Source: Rhizobium hidalgonense (lineage in GTDB: Bacteria; Pseudomonadota; Alphaproteobacteria; Rhizobiales; Rhizobiaceae). From it: 64,000 bases of DNA. The position numbers and the translations under genes were made by a program. Below are positions 10,168 to 19,399 of this stretch, piece after piece. The notes under the pieces were generated by a model, which saw nothing but the letters and a program-made list of their open reading frames with translations, was not told the origin of the DNA and searched no databases. How positions within the stretch are numbered: the stretch's first letter is position 1; the number at the start of each line of letters is the position of its first letter. The DNA is taken from the NCBI RefSeq assembly GCF_002914525.1, contig NZ_LODW01000093.1:1-64000 (forward strand). The letters are read 5' to 3'.

Positions 10168-11160
10168 TTATTCCGCCTCAGCGCTGCATTCGGCGGCGAT
10201 CGTCTGGACCCGTTCATCCTTCTGTACGTCGATTTCGTTTGCCTGCAGCGGTTTCAATAGGCTTTGGCCCTGCAATTTCTCCAGTGTGCACTGGCAGAAG
10301 CTGCGGCAGAGGGCTTCGCCTTGCTGCATGACGCAGGTGGAGTTGCATTGCCTTAGGTAAGTTTCTGTTGGATCCGGCTGCGGCGGCGGGACAAGAAGGG
10401 AAAGCCCGTAGGCAATGCCGATCAGCACGGGCTGGTGAATGAGATAGAAGGCCAGGCTGTGGCGGCCGAGCCTTGCCGTCCACCGGGAGCCGGTACCCAA
10501 GGCGGCAAGCCGCTGCGGCAGCCTGGTTCTGAGGGCGATCGAGGCGAGGCTCAGCCCGGCGAAGAAGGGCGTGGCCCAGGGAAACAGCGGCACGTAGTCG
10601 TTGGAGCGTTCCGGCGTCACGGCAAGGCCGATCCAGGCGAGGTATCTGGGATCGAAGAAGGATGAGCGCAGCAGGCCGGGTGGACCGAAATTATCGGTGA
10701 TCCAGGCGGCAATGAGCACCATCGTGGCGATCAGCGTGATGGCGAGCGGGAACCTCAAAAAAACGACGCCAATCAGCGTCAGCACCGCGATGCAATGCAG
10801 GATGCCGAAATAGATCCACTCGTTCGGCATGGCGATGCGCGTGGCGATCGAGATGACGGCGGCGGCCGCGGCGATCATGCCGAAACGTTTCCAGAAGGAA
10901 GGCCAGCGGACCTCCGGCTTGCTCGAGAGCACCAGGCTGATGCCGACGATGAAGAGAAAGGTCGTGGCGATCGCCCTGGCATAGATCTTCAGCCAGCCGG
11001 TCTCGGCCGTGCCCGGCGCAAGATAACCCATGAACTCCATGTCCCAGCTGAAATGGTAGCTCGCCATGGCGATCAGCGCGACGCCGCGCGCCGTGTCCAA
11101 TAGGCCGATGCGCGGCGGTCTTGCCGCCGCATCGGGTTCGATTGCCGGCAATGTCATCAT
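10168..11160 (-). CDS. DUF1624 / heparan-alpha-glucosaminide N-acetyltransferase-like membrane protein with Cys-rich tail
   Basis: A 330-residue integral membrane protein with about eight hydrophobic segments, starting GLLDTARGVALIAMASYHFSWD, typical of DUF1624 acyltransferase-like proteins. The His in SYHFSWD and the later FYLIHQP are the expected conserved positions. After the last membrane segment (about 255) comes a hydrophilic tail with five Cys residues in 19 positions (pattern CNSTC, LC, FCQC), which would lie outside the membrane. It overlaps the stop of the DUF599 gene upstream, so the two form one operon. The transferred group and acceptor are unknown. Confidence 0.78.
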   Translation of the reverse strand: MMTLPAIEPDAAARPPRIGLLDTARGVALIAMASYHFSWDMEFMGYLAPGTAETGWLKIYARAIATTFLFIVGISLVLSSKPEVRWPSFWKRFGMIAAAAAVISIATRIAMPNEWIYFGILHCIAVLTLIGVVFLRFPLAITLIATMVLIAAWITDNFGPPGLLRSSFFDPRYLAWIGLAVTPERSNDYVPLFPWATPFFAGLSLASIALRTRLPQRLAALGTGSRWTARLGRHSLAFYLIHQPVLIGIAYGLSLLVPPPQPDPTETYLRQCNSTCVMQQGEALCRSFCQCTLEKLQGQSLLKPLQANEIDVQKDERVQTIAAECSAEAE

Positions 11161-11921
11161 AGTCCCTCGGGCAAATCACGTCCGTCGTTCGACGGCATGT
11201 CGCGGCGAATGGCGGAAAGGGTGAGTTTCGATGGCGGGCCGGCATCCATGATGGCCAGCCGCGCTTGCGAAAAGAATTGCCGCCGCGCCAGCACGAAGAT
11301 GACGATCGCTGTCGTCAGCATGAAGACATAGGGGTTGATGAACCAGCCGAGATAGCCGATCGACAGGAAAATCGCCCTGAGGCCCTCGTTGAAATTGCTG
11401 CCGGCAATGACATTCATCCGGATGACGCGTTCGGCGGCACGCTCGGCGGCGATCATGTCGGCCTCGGCGTCGCGCAGCATCGGGATCGAGCCGAACAGGA
11501 TCGTGCAATAGTTGAACAGCCGGTAGGACCAACCGAACTTGAAGAAGGCATAGCCGAAAAGCGCTGCCAGCCCGCCGACCTTCATCTCGAAGACGCCATG
11601 GCCGCCATGGAAGACGAAGGGCAGGTCGGCGAAGACGGCGTCGACCTTCTCCGTCGCCCCAAGCAAGGCGAAGCAACTGCCCAACGCGAAGATCGAAGTC
11701 GAAGCGAAGAAGGCGGTGCCGTTCTGCAGGCCTGCCATGATCTGCGTATCGATCATCTTCAGGTCGCGGCGCAGCGAATTGTAGATCCATTCCCGTCGCC
11801 GTTCGATCATCGCATGGGTGAGGCTGGTGCGTCCGAAGAAGGTGCGGCCATGCAGCAGCCAGGAATAGCCCGTCCAGACACAGGCAAAGAAGGCCAGAGC
11901 GATATAATCCGCCGTCGTCAC
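11157..11921 (-). CDS. DUF599 membrane protein
   Basis: A 254-residue protein with four or five membrane segments and the DUF599 pattern (RREWIYNSLRRDLKMIDTQI, then AFFASTSIFALG, and LFNYCTILFGSIP). It is the first gene of a two-gene leftward unit: its stop codon overlaps the start region of the DUF1624 gene. The function of DUF599 is unknown; the overlap suggests that both proteins act on the same membrane process. Confidence 0.8.
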   Translation of the reverse strand: MTTADYIALAFFACVWTGYSWLLHGRTFFGRTSLTHAMIERRREWIYNSLRRDLKMIDTQIMAGLQNGTAFFASTSIFALGSCFALLGATEKVDAVFADLPFVFHGGHGVFEMKVGGLAALFGYAFFKFGWSYRLFNYCTILFGSIPMLRDAEADMIAAERAAERVIRMNVIAGSNFNEGLRAIFLSIGYLGWFINPYVFMLTTAIVIFVLARRQFFSQARLAIMDAGPPSKLTLSAIRRDMPSNDGRDLPEGL

Positions 11922-12114
11922 AGTGATTCAGTCTCCGCATGAAGTGCGGCCACCTTACATATGCATTGAAATGCTGCAATGACTGGTAAGGTGGGCCTCA
12001 TCGCTTTAATGTCCAGCCACAATGTCGCACCGGCTGCATGCGATGTCGGTGGCCCGCACGGATTGAAAACCGGCGTCGCTTAAGTTTGCATCCTCGTAAT
12101 TAGAAGGCATATCC

Positions 12115-13518
12115 ATGTTTCTCTCGGTATTCGATGTCTTCAAGATCGGTGTCGGGCCATCGAGCTCGCACACGATGGGTCCGATGTCGGCCGCCACCCG
12201 GTTTCTCCAGCTGATTCTGTCGGACGAATGGCCGCGCCCGTCCTCGGGCGCGCAGGTCGTGGCGATCAAGGTCAGCCTGCACGGTTCGCTCGCTCATACC
12301 GGTATCGGCCACGGCACGGGCAGGGCGGTCATCCTCGGACTGATGGGCGAGGCGCCCGATAGCGTCGATCCCGACAAAATGGACGGCATCGTCGATTCGG
12401 TGGAGCGCACCAGCCGTATCACCCCGGAGGGGCATCCCGCCTATCAGTTCCAGCCGAAGACCGACCTGATCTTCGACAAGAAACAGCCGCTGCCCGGCCA
12501 TGCCAACGGCATGATCTTTTCCGCTTTCGATAGGGACGGCCGGCTGCTCGTCAAGCGCATCTATTATTCCGTCGGCGGCGGCTTCGTCGTCACCGACACC
12601 GAACTGGAGCAGATGCGGGCGAAGAAGAACGCCGCCGGCGGCACACGGGTGCCCTATCCCTTCTCGACCGCCAAACAGATGCTCGATATGGCGGAGCGCT
12701 CCGGGCTGTCGATCGCCCAGATGAAGCGGGCGAACGAGGAGAGCCAGCGCAGCCGCGAGGAACTCGACCAGGGGCTCGACCGCATCTGGGAGGCGATGCG
12801 CTCCTGCATCGAGCGCGGCCTAAAGGTCGAGGGCATCATGCCGGGCGGCCTCAACGTCAAGCGCCGCGCCCGCAGGATTCACGACAAGCTGGAGGAGGAG
12901 TGGCGCAGCAACCGCGTCAACCCGCTGCTCGCCAACGACTGGCTCTCCGTCTATGCGATGGCCGTCAATGAGGAGAATGCCGCCGGCGGGCGCGTCGTCA
13001 CGGCGCCGACCAACGGGGCGGCCGGGGTCATTCCGGCAACGATCCGCTATTACGAGCATTTCCACGAGGACTGGGACCAGAACGGCATCCGCGATTATCT
13101 GCTGACGGCTGCGGCCATCGGCGGCATCATCAAGCACAATGCCTCGATCTCGGGCGCTGAGGTCGGCTGTCAGGGCGAAGTCGGTTCGGCGGCAGCGATG
13201 GCGGCGGCTGGCCTTGCTGCCGTGATGGGCGGCACGCCGGAGCAGATCGAGAACGCCGCCGAGATCGCGCTTGAACATCACCTCGGCATGACGTGCGACC
13301 CGGTCGCCGGCCTGGTGCAGGTTCCCTGCATCGAGCGCAATGCACTCGGTGCCGTCAAGGCGGTTACTGCTGCGTCACTCGCCGTCAAGGGCGACGGCCA
13401 GCATTTCGTGCCGCTCGATGCCTGTATCGAGACGATGCGCCAGACCGGCCACGATATGAGCGAGAAATACAAGGAAACGTCCACGGGCGGCCTTGCCGTC
13501 AACGTCGTCGAATGCTGA
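12115..13518 (+). CDS. sdaA: L-serine ammonia-lyase (iron-sulfur dependent)
   Basis: SdaA converts L-serine to pyruvate and ammonia with a [4Fe-4S] cluster. At 467 residues it is the single-chain form. The beta part begins [20 protein letters not shown]. The alpha part (about 190 on) contains [20 protein letters not shown] and the cluster Cys region [19 protein letters not shown], further [20 protein letters not shown] near the C-terminus. The ATG has GAAGG upstream. An inverted repeat followed by a T-rich stretch ends the gene. Confidence 0.95.
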
Positions 13519-13533
13519 GTTGTGGACGACTGA

Positions 13534-13587
13534 GTTAGAGCGGTCAGCGCTTCATGCCAGCGGAGAACCGCTCTAACCTTTTGTTTT
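13534..13587 (+). terminator. sdaA terminator
   Basis: An 11-base perfect inverted repeat (gttagagcggt at 13534 and accgctctaac ending at 13577) is followed by CTTTTGTTTTC. The arms are long and the loop is 22 bases. It also overlaps the start of a mosaic repeat common in Rhizobium. Confidence 0.65.
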
Positions 13588-13657
13588 CACGCAATTACCG
13601 GCAAACGCTTCGCGCTTTGCCTGGGAAAACCGCTTCACACTTTTTCTGGAATTGCTT
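13583..13657. repeat. rhizobial intergenic mosaic repeat, copy 1
   Basis: The stretch contains gcaattaccgg, aaaccgcttcacactttttc and tggaattgctt, blocks that recur in intergenic DNA of Rhizobium. A related copy lies on the other side of the DUF1489 gene (14136-14220), sharing aaccgctt..cacttttycyggaatt. The blocks form imperfect inverted repeats of the kind described as intergenic mosaic elements. Confidence 0.5.
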
Positions 13658-13699
13658 TGAATGCTTGACGCCCGCCGCCAAAAGGATTTCAACGGCGGC

Positions 13700-14137
13700 A
13701 TGGCATTGCATCTCATCAAACTCTGTGTCGGCGCCGACTCCATAGACGATCTGCGCGAATGGGTGGCGGAGCGCTCGCTCAGCGCCATCGCAGCCGGGCT
13801 CGAGCCACATTCGGTGCATACGACCCGCATGGTGCCGAAACGCATGGAGGAACTGCTCGATGGCGGCTCGCTCTACTGGGTGATCAAGGGGCAGGTGCAG
13901 GCGCGGCAGAAGCTGCTAGGCATTGAGACCTTTACCGACGGCGAAGGCATTTCGCGATGCCGCCTGATGCTTGGCCCAGAGGTCATCGAGACGGCCGTGC
14001 AGCCGAAGCGCCCCTTTCAGGGCTGGCGTTATTACACTGAGGATGATGTGCCGCGCGACCTGATGAGCCTCGGCGCCGGCATCGTCGAAATGCCCGCGGA
14101 CCTTCGCCGTGAGTTGACGGAACTTGGCCTTCTGTAG
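13700..14137 (+). CDS. DUF1489 family protein
   Basis: A 145-residue soluble protein of the alphaproteobacterial DUF1489 family. The family's usual start MALHLIKLCVGADS fixes the start at 13700, although the frame is open 39 bases further upstream. Other conserved parts are SVHTTRMVPKRMEELLDGGSLYWVIKG and PFQGWRYY. The function is unknown; the strongly conserved SLYWVIKG and FQGWRY core suggests an enzymatic or nucleic-acid role, but nothing in the sequence decides this. Mosaic repeats lie on both sides. Confidence 0.85.
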   Translation: MALHLIKLCVGADSIDDLREWVAERSLSAIAAGLEPHSVHTTRMVPKRMEELLDGGSLYWVIKGQVQARQKLLGIETFTDGEGISRCRLMLGPEVIETAVQPKRPFQGWRYYTEDDVPRDLMSLGAGIVEMPADLRRELTELGLL

Positions 14138-14220
14138 AGCGGTTCAACTTTTCAGGAGGCACAGAACCGCTTTCCACTTTTCCGGAATTTGCGCATCCGA
14201 AAATCAAAACCGATTTTCTA
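14136..14220. repeat. rhizobial intergenic mosaic repeat, copy 2
   Basis: Contains inverted repeat agcggttc/gaaccgct (14138-14145 and 14164-14171), then gctttccacttttccggaattt, then a second small inverted repeat gaaaatc/gattttc. It is related to copy 1 before the DUF1489 gene, and its first arm may act as the terminator of that gene. Confidence 0.5.
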
Positions 14221-14238
14221 TAGGCGGACGCCTGCCGC

Positions 14239-14514
14239 TCAGCGCAGGCGCAGTTGCACCGGCACACTGCCGTCCTGCGAAGTCACATGCAGATGGATGC
14301 GGGCTTCGGGTTGGGAATAGCGCCAGGCGCGGGCACCGTGGCAAAGCAGCAGATTGATGAGGTCCCTGGTCTTCGGAGACTTCGCCTTCGGCCGCGGCAG
14401 GCCGATCTCGGCCAAGCGCATCGCCGCCTCGTGCAACGGATGCAGCGAAGAGCGCCCCTTGGCCGTCATGCGGCGGTCTGAAGGCATTCCCGGAACATTC
14501 TCATTGATCGCCAT
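14239..14514 (-). CDS. small conserved protein of unknown function
   Basis: A 91-residue basic soluble protein (MAINENVPGMPSDRR...) with no signal peptide. The middle is Arg/Lys/Pro-rich (LAEIGLPRPKAKSPKTRD) and the C-terminal half is beta-like (ARIHLHVTSQDGSVPVQLRLR). I do not recognise it. ATG 14514 was chosen because GAGGAAG lies just upstream; a longer in-frame start adds only six residues. It lies leftward between the repeat and the carboxypeptidase gene. Confidence 0.6.
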   Translation of the reverse strand: MAINENVPGMPSDRRMTAKGRSSLHPLHEAAMRLAEIGLPRPKAKSPKTRDLINLLLCHGARAWRYSQPEARIHLHVTSQDGSVPVQLRLR

Positions 14515-14627
14515 TGTCTTCCTCGTACGCAATACTGATCGAGTTCAAGAACGATGGCCGGAAACGCAAACACCGATTCCGGCCGTTACCGATGCCGCCG
14601 GCCATCTTGCTGGCAGCATCGAATAGC

Positions 14628-16199
14628 TCATTGGGCTGCCGCCCAGCACTTGATGCCGGCCTTCTTCAAGGCCTTGCAGGCATTGACCGCATCACGCTGG
14701 TCATCGAAACCGCCGAAGCGGGCGCGGTAAAGCTGGTCACCGCCAGCGGCATAGGCGACGGCGAAAGGCTTTGCCGAGGACAGCGCCTTGCCGCCCTTGC
14801 TCTTGGCGCTCTCCAGGAGATCCATGGCCATCTGGCGGCTCGGCGAAACGCCTACCTGCACGACCCAGCCGGTCGGGCCATTGTTACTTGAAGCGGCCGC
14901 CGTAGTTGGGGTGGTCGAGGCGGTGGTGACGTTGTCGACCGCCGTATCGCCCTGTTCCAGCCGCGTGGAAGCGGGTGCCGGCTTCGGCACGGAGAGCGAT
15001 GCCTGCTCCTTGAAGGTCGTGGTCTTGACCTTGGTCGGCGCCGGCATCGGTTGGGCGATCAGCGGATTGTCCGATTTCGGCTGAGCGGTCTCGGTATAGG
15101 CGACCTCGGTCTCGGCGACCTGATACCGGGCATCCGGCAACGGGCCTTTATGCGGCAGGCTAAGATCGGCAGCGGCTGCCGAAACCGGCGGCTGCGCTGC
15201 GGTGATCGTCTTTGCCACTTGCGGCTGGGCCTTCTGCGGCATGACCGGAGCCGGTGTTACGATCATCGCCGGGGCAGGGGCCGCCTGAGCGATCAGTGCC
15301 GACGATCCGCCGCGGCTCGATGCCTTCGGCAGATAGGTGGCGATCAGATTGCGCATCTGGGCATCACGGGCAGGCGTCGAGGCGCCGCCGAGCACGACGC
15401 CGACGATCGACTTGCCGTCCACCTGCACGGAGCTCACCAGATTGAAGCCGGCAGCGCGGGTATATCCGGTCTTGATGCCGTCGACGCCGCGCACCGAACC
15501 GACGAGGCGGTTGTGGCTGCGGATCGTGCGAGTGCCGAACTTGAAGGCGCGGGTGGAGAAATAGCCGTAATATTGCGGAAAATGCTGGCGGAGAGCGATG
15601 CCGAGACGGGCCTGATCGCGCGCCGTCGTCATCTGCGCCGTATTCGGCAGGCCGTTGGCGTTGCGATAGGTGGTGCGGGTCATGCCGAGCGCATGCGCCT
15701 TGGCGGTCATCAGTTGGGCGAAACGATCCTCGCTGCCGCCGCCGAGCATTTCGCCGAGCGCGGTTGCGGCATCATTGGCCGACAGGGTGACGAGGCCGAG
15801 AATGCCCTGCTCGACGGTGATCGTGCCGCCGGCGCGAACGCCGAGCTTGGTCGGCGCCTGGGCCGCGGCATGGGCGGAGAAGGGAACCGGCGTATCGAGA
15901 CGGATACGACCTTGCTCCAGCGCCTCGAAGGTCATGTAGATGGTCATCATCTTGGTCAGCGAGGCGGGGTATTGCAGCCGGTCGGCATTCTCGCTGTAGA
16001 GAACATTGCCGGTCTTGGCGTCGACGACGATGCCCGCATATTTCGAATTCGCCGCTTCCGCTTCGGCACTGACCGAATCGACCAGGACGACCGCGAGGGC
16101 CACCGAAAGGATCGCCATGAGCTTTGCAAAAAAGCTGCCGGATCGGGACGATGATACGGAGGAGACTGACCTTGACACTATTCCACTCTTCGCTTGCAT
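14628..16199 (-). CDS. D-alanyl-D-alanine carboxypeptidase with C-terminal SPOR domain
   Basis: A 523-residue penicillin-binding protein of the PBP5/6 class that trims the terminal D-Ala from peptidoglycan stem peptides in the periplasm. A signal peptide/anchor occupies about 20-50. The catalytic SxxK is SLTK in YPASLTKMMT, the second motif is SAND (TLSANDAATAL), and the third is KTGYT. A Pro/Ala/Thr-rich linker (about 310-440) leads to a SPOR domain in the last 80 residues (GWVVQVGVSPS...ARFGGFDDQRDAVNACKAL), which targets septal denuded glycan. The start MQAKSGIV was chosen because the longer frame has no family support. Confidence 0.9.
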   Translation of the reverse strand: MQAKSGIVSRSVSSVSSSRSGSFFAKLMAILSVALAVVLVDSVSAEAEAANSKYAGIVVDAKTGNVLYSENADRLQYPASLTKMMTIYMTFEALEQGRIRLDTPVPFSAHAAAQAPTKLGVRAGGTITVEQGILGLVTLSANDAATALGEMLGGGSEDRFAQLMTAKAHALGMTRTTYRNANGLPNTAQMTTARDQARLGIALRQHFPQYYGYFSTRAFKFGTRTIRSHNRLVGSVRGVDGIKTGYTRAAGFNLVSSVQVDGKSIVGVVLGGASTPARDAQMRNLIATYLPKASSRGGSSALIAQAAPAPAMIVTPAPVMPQKAQPQVAKTITAAQPPVSAAAADLSLPHKGPLPDARYQVAETEVAYTETAQPKSDNPLIAQPMPAPTKVKTTTFKEQASLSVPKPAPASTRLEQGDTAVDNVTTASTTPTTAAASSNNGPTGWVVQVGVSPSRQMAMDLLESAKSKGGKALSSAKPFAVAYAAGGDQLYRARFGGFDDQRDAVNACKALKKAGIKCWAAAQ

Positions 16200-16335
16200 T
16201 TCAGATATTTGGCATTCGGATATCGGGCGCCGGGACGGCACGCCTCCCGCAGCGCAGCCCGTCTTTTGAATGTACCGATTGGGCGTTACCAATCCGTTTA
16301 TGATGAATCGTTTATTTCTCTGTCCGGGAAGCATT

Positions 16336-17082
16336 TTAGGGACTTGTCGCAGAACGGTTCATAAGGCGCACCTCCACAAAGGTGCGGATAGCGGCATCAA
16401 TATGTTCCCAGTCGTTGAGATGGCTGCTTGAGAACCGGTAGAGAACGCTGAGATCCCTGCCGACCTTGATATCGCGCTGACAATCGCCGCTCGCCGCCAT
16501 GTCCGGCACGGACGGCAAGATGCAGCGCACGACGTAATCCGGCCCACCCTTGACGGGTGCCGTCAGCAGCACTTCGTCGCCGTAACCCGCGTCGGCGCGA
16601 AGACGATGCAGCGTCAGGCCATCACGGAATGGCTCGGCCGGCCCTTCGAGCAGATGCGAATAGATCGGCTCCAGCCGCCCGGACATATCCCGCGACATGG
16701 TGCTCTGGGTGATCTGCAGGAAGATCAGGCCGGAGGATTGGGAGACATCGTCGAATCGCAGGCGGTTTTCCTTGCCGTAGCCCTGCATTTCAGGCCAGGC
16801 GAGATAGAGATCGACGCGCTCGACCGCACCGTCATGCCTTTGGCTTGGGAAGCGGATGGCATTCTCGGGGAATTTCACGCTATCGCGGCCGATGGCCAGC
16901 GTAATTTCAGCCGTGCTGTCGGTGTTGCCAGCCAGCGAGATATGCCGGCCGAACCAGCGGCCGCCGATGCTGATGGCAACCGTCAACACCGCAAGGACTG
17001 ATATCACCGCCATTGTGCGGATGAGAAAGCCCATGGAAAAAAGCGGCTGCTCGTCGGGTGCGCTGTGCGCGGCGTGGCTCAT
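16336..17082 (-). CDS. membrane-anchored protein of unknown function
   Basis: A 248-residue protein with a single membrane segment (about 20-40, LIRTMAVISVLAVLTVAISIG) and a periplasmic domain of about 200 residues. The domain has a beta-rich look (AEITLAIGRDSVKFPENAIRF) and two Cys residues, VVRCILPS and SGDCQRDI, that could form a disulfide. I recognise it only as a conserved rhizobial protein. ATG 17082 is preferred over ATG 17157; neither has a good ribosome site. It precedes the carboxypeptidase gene on the same strand, so an envelope role is plausible. Confidence 0.65.
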   Translation of the reverse strand: MSHAAHSAPDEQPLFSMGFLIRTMAVISVLAVLTVAISIGGRWFGRHISLAGNTDSTAEITLAIGRDSVKFPENAIRFPSQRHDGAVERVDLYLAWPEMQGYGKENRLRFDDVSQSSGLIFLQITQSTMSRDMSGRLEPIYSHLLEGPAEPFRDGLTLHRLRADAGYGDEVLLTAPVKGGPDYVVRCILPSVPDMAASGDCQRDIKVGRDLSVLYRFSSSHLNDWEHIDAAIRTFVEVRLMNRSATSP

Positions 17083-17313
17083 GGCGGGTGCTTCGTGTTT
17101 CGGTCCGCCGCAGGAGGAACATGAGCCGCCGGTGCCGATGATGAGTCTGATCGGCATGATCAGACCGGCACGGTTAATTATTCGCTAAGATTTCAGCTGT
17201 GGGGCGCGCGCGGACGAAAGCCTGTGCCAAAAAGGGCGAGCCGTCCCCGGGACAGCGGGAACGGCTCTCGGGCGCCGGTCGGGACGAAATGCGGGGACTG
17301 ACCGGGCCGCAGG

Positions 17314-17333
17314 CTGCCGGCGTGAGCCGGCAG
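17314..17333. terminator. stem-loop after the BTLCP gene
   Basis: Perfect eight-base-pair stem (ctgccggc/gccggcag) with a GTGA loop, seven bases past the stop codon of the leftward BTLCP gene. There is no U-run, so it may protect the 3' end or need Rho. Confidence 0.45.
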
Positions 17334-17340
17334 GCTGTTC

Positions 17341-17946
17341 TTACTTGACGCTACCGACCGCGACAGCGCGGCCGTCCTGGAGCTTCGACCAGCGGGCCGG
17401 ATTGTCGGCGGACTGACGCTTCAGGTAGGTATATTCGGTATCCGACCACAGCAGGACCTTGTTGCGCATGTTGTCGAGAATAAAGTCGCCGTGGTCGGTG
17501 CGGATCGTCAGCACGGCATGGCCTTCGCCGTTCGGCTGCAGCACGACGGTGATCAGCGTGTCGGACGGCGAGAAGCCGTCGTCGATCAGCATCTTGCGCT
17601 TCAGCAGGGCATAATCCTCGCAGTCGCCGACAGTCGTTGGATAGGCCCAGCGTTCTTCGACGCCGTAAATCTGTTCATCCGTTTCCGGCTGGATCGTCGA
17701 ATTGACGGTGTAATTAACCTTGAGGATTTCCTTCCAGCGATCCTCGGTAAGGATGGCCGGCCCGGCGTCGCCGCCGGCAAAGGCACATTCCGTCGGATTT
17801 GCCTTGCAGAATTCATAGTGTCCGATCGGCGGGCTGGCATTGCCGGCCAGGGCCATGCTGGCGGGCATCGCTTGTCCCGAACCCGACATTGCCATCATGA
17901 GGGCACCGGCCAGAAGGCCACCTTTCAGGATGTTTGCAGTTGTCAT
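17341..17946 (-). CDS. transglutaminase-like cysteine protease (BTLCP family), secreted
   Basis: A 201-residue protein with a signal peptide (about 1-27) and a transglutaminase-like fold. The predicted triad is Cys at about 109 (VGDCEDYALLKR), His at about 143 (GHAVLTI) and Asp at about 158 (FILDN). The bacterial transglutaminase-like cysteine proteinases act in the periplasm, often on adhesins, together with a membrane partner (LapD-like) controlled by c-di-GMP; no partner is adjacent here. GGGGAGAC precedes ATG 17946. Confidence 0.85.
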   Translation of the reverse strand: MTTANILKGGLLAGALMMAMSGSGQAMPASMALAGNASPPIGHYEFCKANPTECAFAGGDAGPAILTEDRWKEILKVNYTVNSTIQPETDEQIYGVEERWAYPTTVGDCEDYALLKRKMLIDDGFSPSDTLITVVLQPNGEGHAVLTIRTDHGDFILDNMRNKVLLWSDTEYTYLKRQSADNPARWSKLQDGRAVAVGSVK

Positions 17947-17982
17947 TTGCCGTCTCCCCGTAAGTTGAGGCGACAATGACAC

Positions 17983-18408
17983 GGACGTTTTTATCTCACG
18001 GAAAATTTCGCAATAGAATTAAAGGCTTAGTTGATTCAAATGCCGGCAAAACTTGACTAAAAACAAACTCGAATGCGCATAAAATTCGACGCGCATTTGT
18101 CTCGAAAGCGATTAAAATTGTAATATCCGCCACAAGGCTTTCGCCGGCGAAAAGCTTGCATTGCCGTCATGGCGTTAAGGATTTTCATTAAGCCGGGTAA
18201 AGGCCGATTACAGTCCGGCGGCGCGCAACGGGCCGGCAATGCCGCCGGAATAGGCCGATTCGACCCGCCCGAAAGCAGACTATCGCTCGGATTTTAGTTT
18301 CCGGCGGCAAAATTATTTTTGATGGAGTGAGCGAAATCGATCGGTGGCGGAAGCGTTCGCGGCGCTCATATCGGGATTTGCGGTGGAATAAGCGGCATGC
18401 TGAGGAAC
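17983..18408. other. intergenic region without a recognised gene
   Basis: The part near 18000-18130 is AT-rich and is the upstream side of the BTLCP gene. The remainder has only short frames without ribosome sites. It ends at the remnant of a proline iminopeptidase gene. Confidence 0.5.
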
Positions 18409-18588
18409 CTACAGCTTGCTTTGCGGCCAAACGCCGGCGAGTTCCCAGACGGTGACCAGCGGCGCCTCGATATCGAACCGATCCTCAGGAGTTGCCGAAA
18501 ACCAGCCGTGCCGCAGGCCGCCCGATAGATCAAATTGTCGAGCCGGCCATAATCACAGGGATCCGATTTCCGGATAGAGAGCTGACAT
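18409..18588 (-). pseudogene. remnant of a proline iminopeptidase gene (frameshift plus large internal deletion)
   Basis: From ATG 18588 the leftward strand reads MSALYPEI. After a one-base insertion it continues DPCDYGRLDNLIYRAACG, matching the usual iminopeptidase start LYPEIEPYDHG..DGN.IYWE.CGNP. A third frame then gives RFDIEAPLVTVWELAGVWPQ before the TAG at 18409, matching the R-Y-D-x-x-x-P-x-x-x-A-W-x-L-x-x-A-W-P segment found near the C-terminus of the family. About 200 codons between them, including the catalytic Ser, are missing. The match is from memory of the family pattern, not from an alignment. Confidence 0.55.
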
Positions 18589-18787
18589 CGTTCTGCCTGT
18601 CGCAGGTTGTTCCACTCATAATATCAATGGCTGAATGGTACGAACGACTTGCGACAGGATTTCGCTTCGGCTTTCCAAAGCCGGATTCGTTGCCGCCGGC
18701 AGATCTGGCCCATGAAACCCAGGCTTTTCAACACGACCTGACCGGGTGTGCGACCGGCAAGCGCATTCGCGGCACCGGCTCGCAATT

Positions 18788-19399
18788 TCAGAGGAATTCG
18801 CGCAGCGTCTCGCGGGATTGGATCGACAGGAATTCGATCGCCACGCCTTCGACGAAATGGCGTACGACGCGGCCGCGCATGTTGCCGAGCCGCACCGCAG
18901 TTCCGATCGAGGGACGCATCTCGACGTCGACGGCGGCGCCCGACAGCGACAGGTCCATGATACGGCAGGTATAACGTGTGCCGTCCTCGAGGGTCAGTTC
19001 GGTATTGGTGTCGCGTGGCGTCAGACGGTCATGACGGCGATCTTCCGGCAGGCCGAGTTCGTGTTTGTTGGCAAGCCAGGTCAGCTGGGCAGCGAGCTTC
19101 TCGCGCTTGCGTTCGGTGGCGTTGATCGACATGGTGAAGCCGCGGCCATCGATCGCCTGGACATAACCTTCAACGCGGCCGAGATGGTCGATATAGGCGA
19201 CGACCCGTTCGTTGGCGCGTGGCCGGCCGAGGCAGGTGACGTACATGTCGCCAGGCGACATGTCGATCACCATGCATTCGAACTCCTCGTAATTGGCCAG
19301 CATCAGCCGGCCCTGCATATTGATGGGCACTCGCTGAAAAACGCCCTGTTCAGGGCGCGGCGCAGGTCGTTGCGTCTGAGCTGGCTGGAACGAGTGCAT
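18788..19399 (-). CDS. tandem PilZ-domain protein (c-di-GMP effector)
   Basis: A 203-residue soluble protein with two PilZ-like halves. The second half carries both c-di-GMP motifs: RRHDR (RxxxR) and DLSLSGAAV (D/NxSxxG). The first half (FQRVPINMQGRLML...VIDMSPGDMYVTC) keeps the fold but lacks the RxxxR motif. PilZ proteins of rhizobia adjust motility or surface polysaccharides when c-di-GMP binds. ATG 19399 has GAAGAAG upstream; the codon before it is TTG and was not used as start. No c-di-GMP enzyme is adjacent. Confidence 0.88.
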   Translation of the reverse strand: MHSFQPAQTQRPAPRPEQGVFQRVPINMQGRLMLANYEEFECMVIDMSPGDMYVTCLGRPRANERVVAYIDHLGRVEGYVQAIDGRGFTMSINATERKREKLAAQLTWLANKHELGLPEDRRHDRLTPRDTNTELTLEDGTRYTCRIMDLSLSGAAVDVEMRPSIGTAVRLGNMRGRVVRHFVEGVAIEFLSIQSRETLREFL

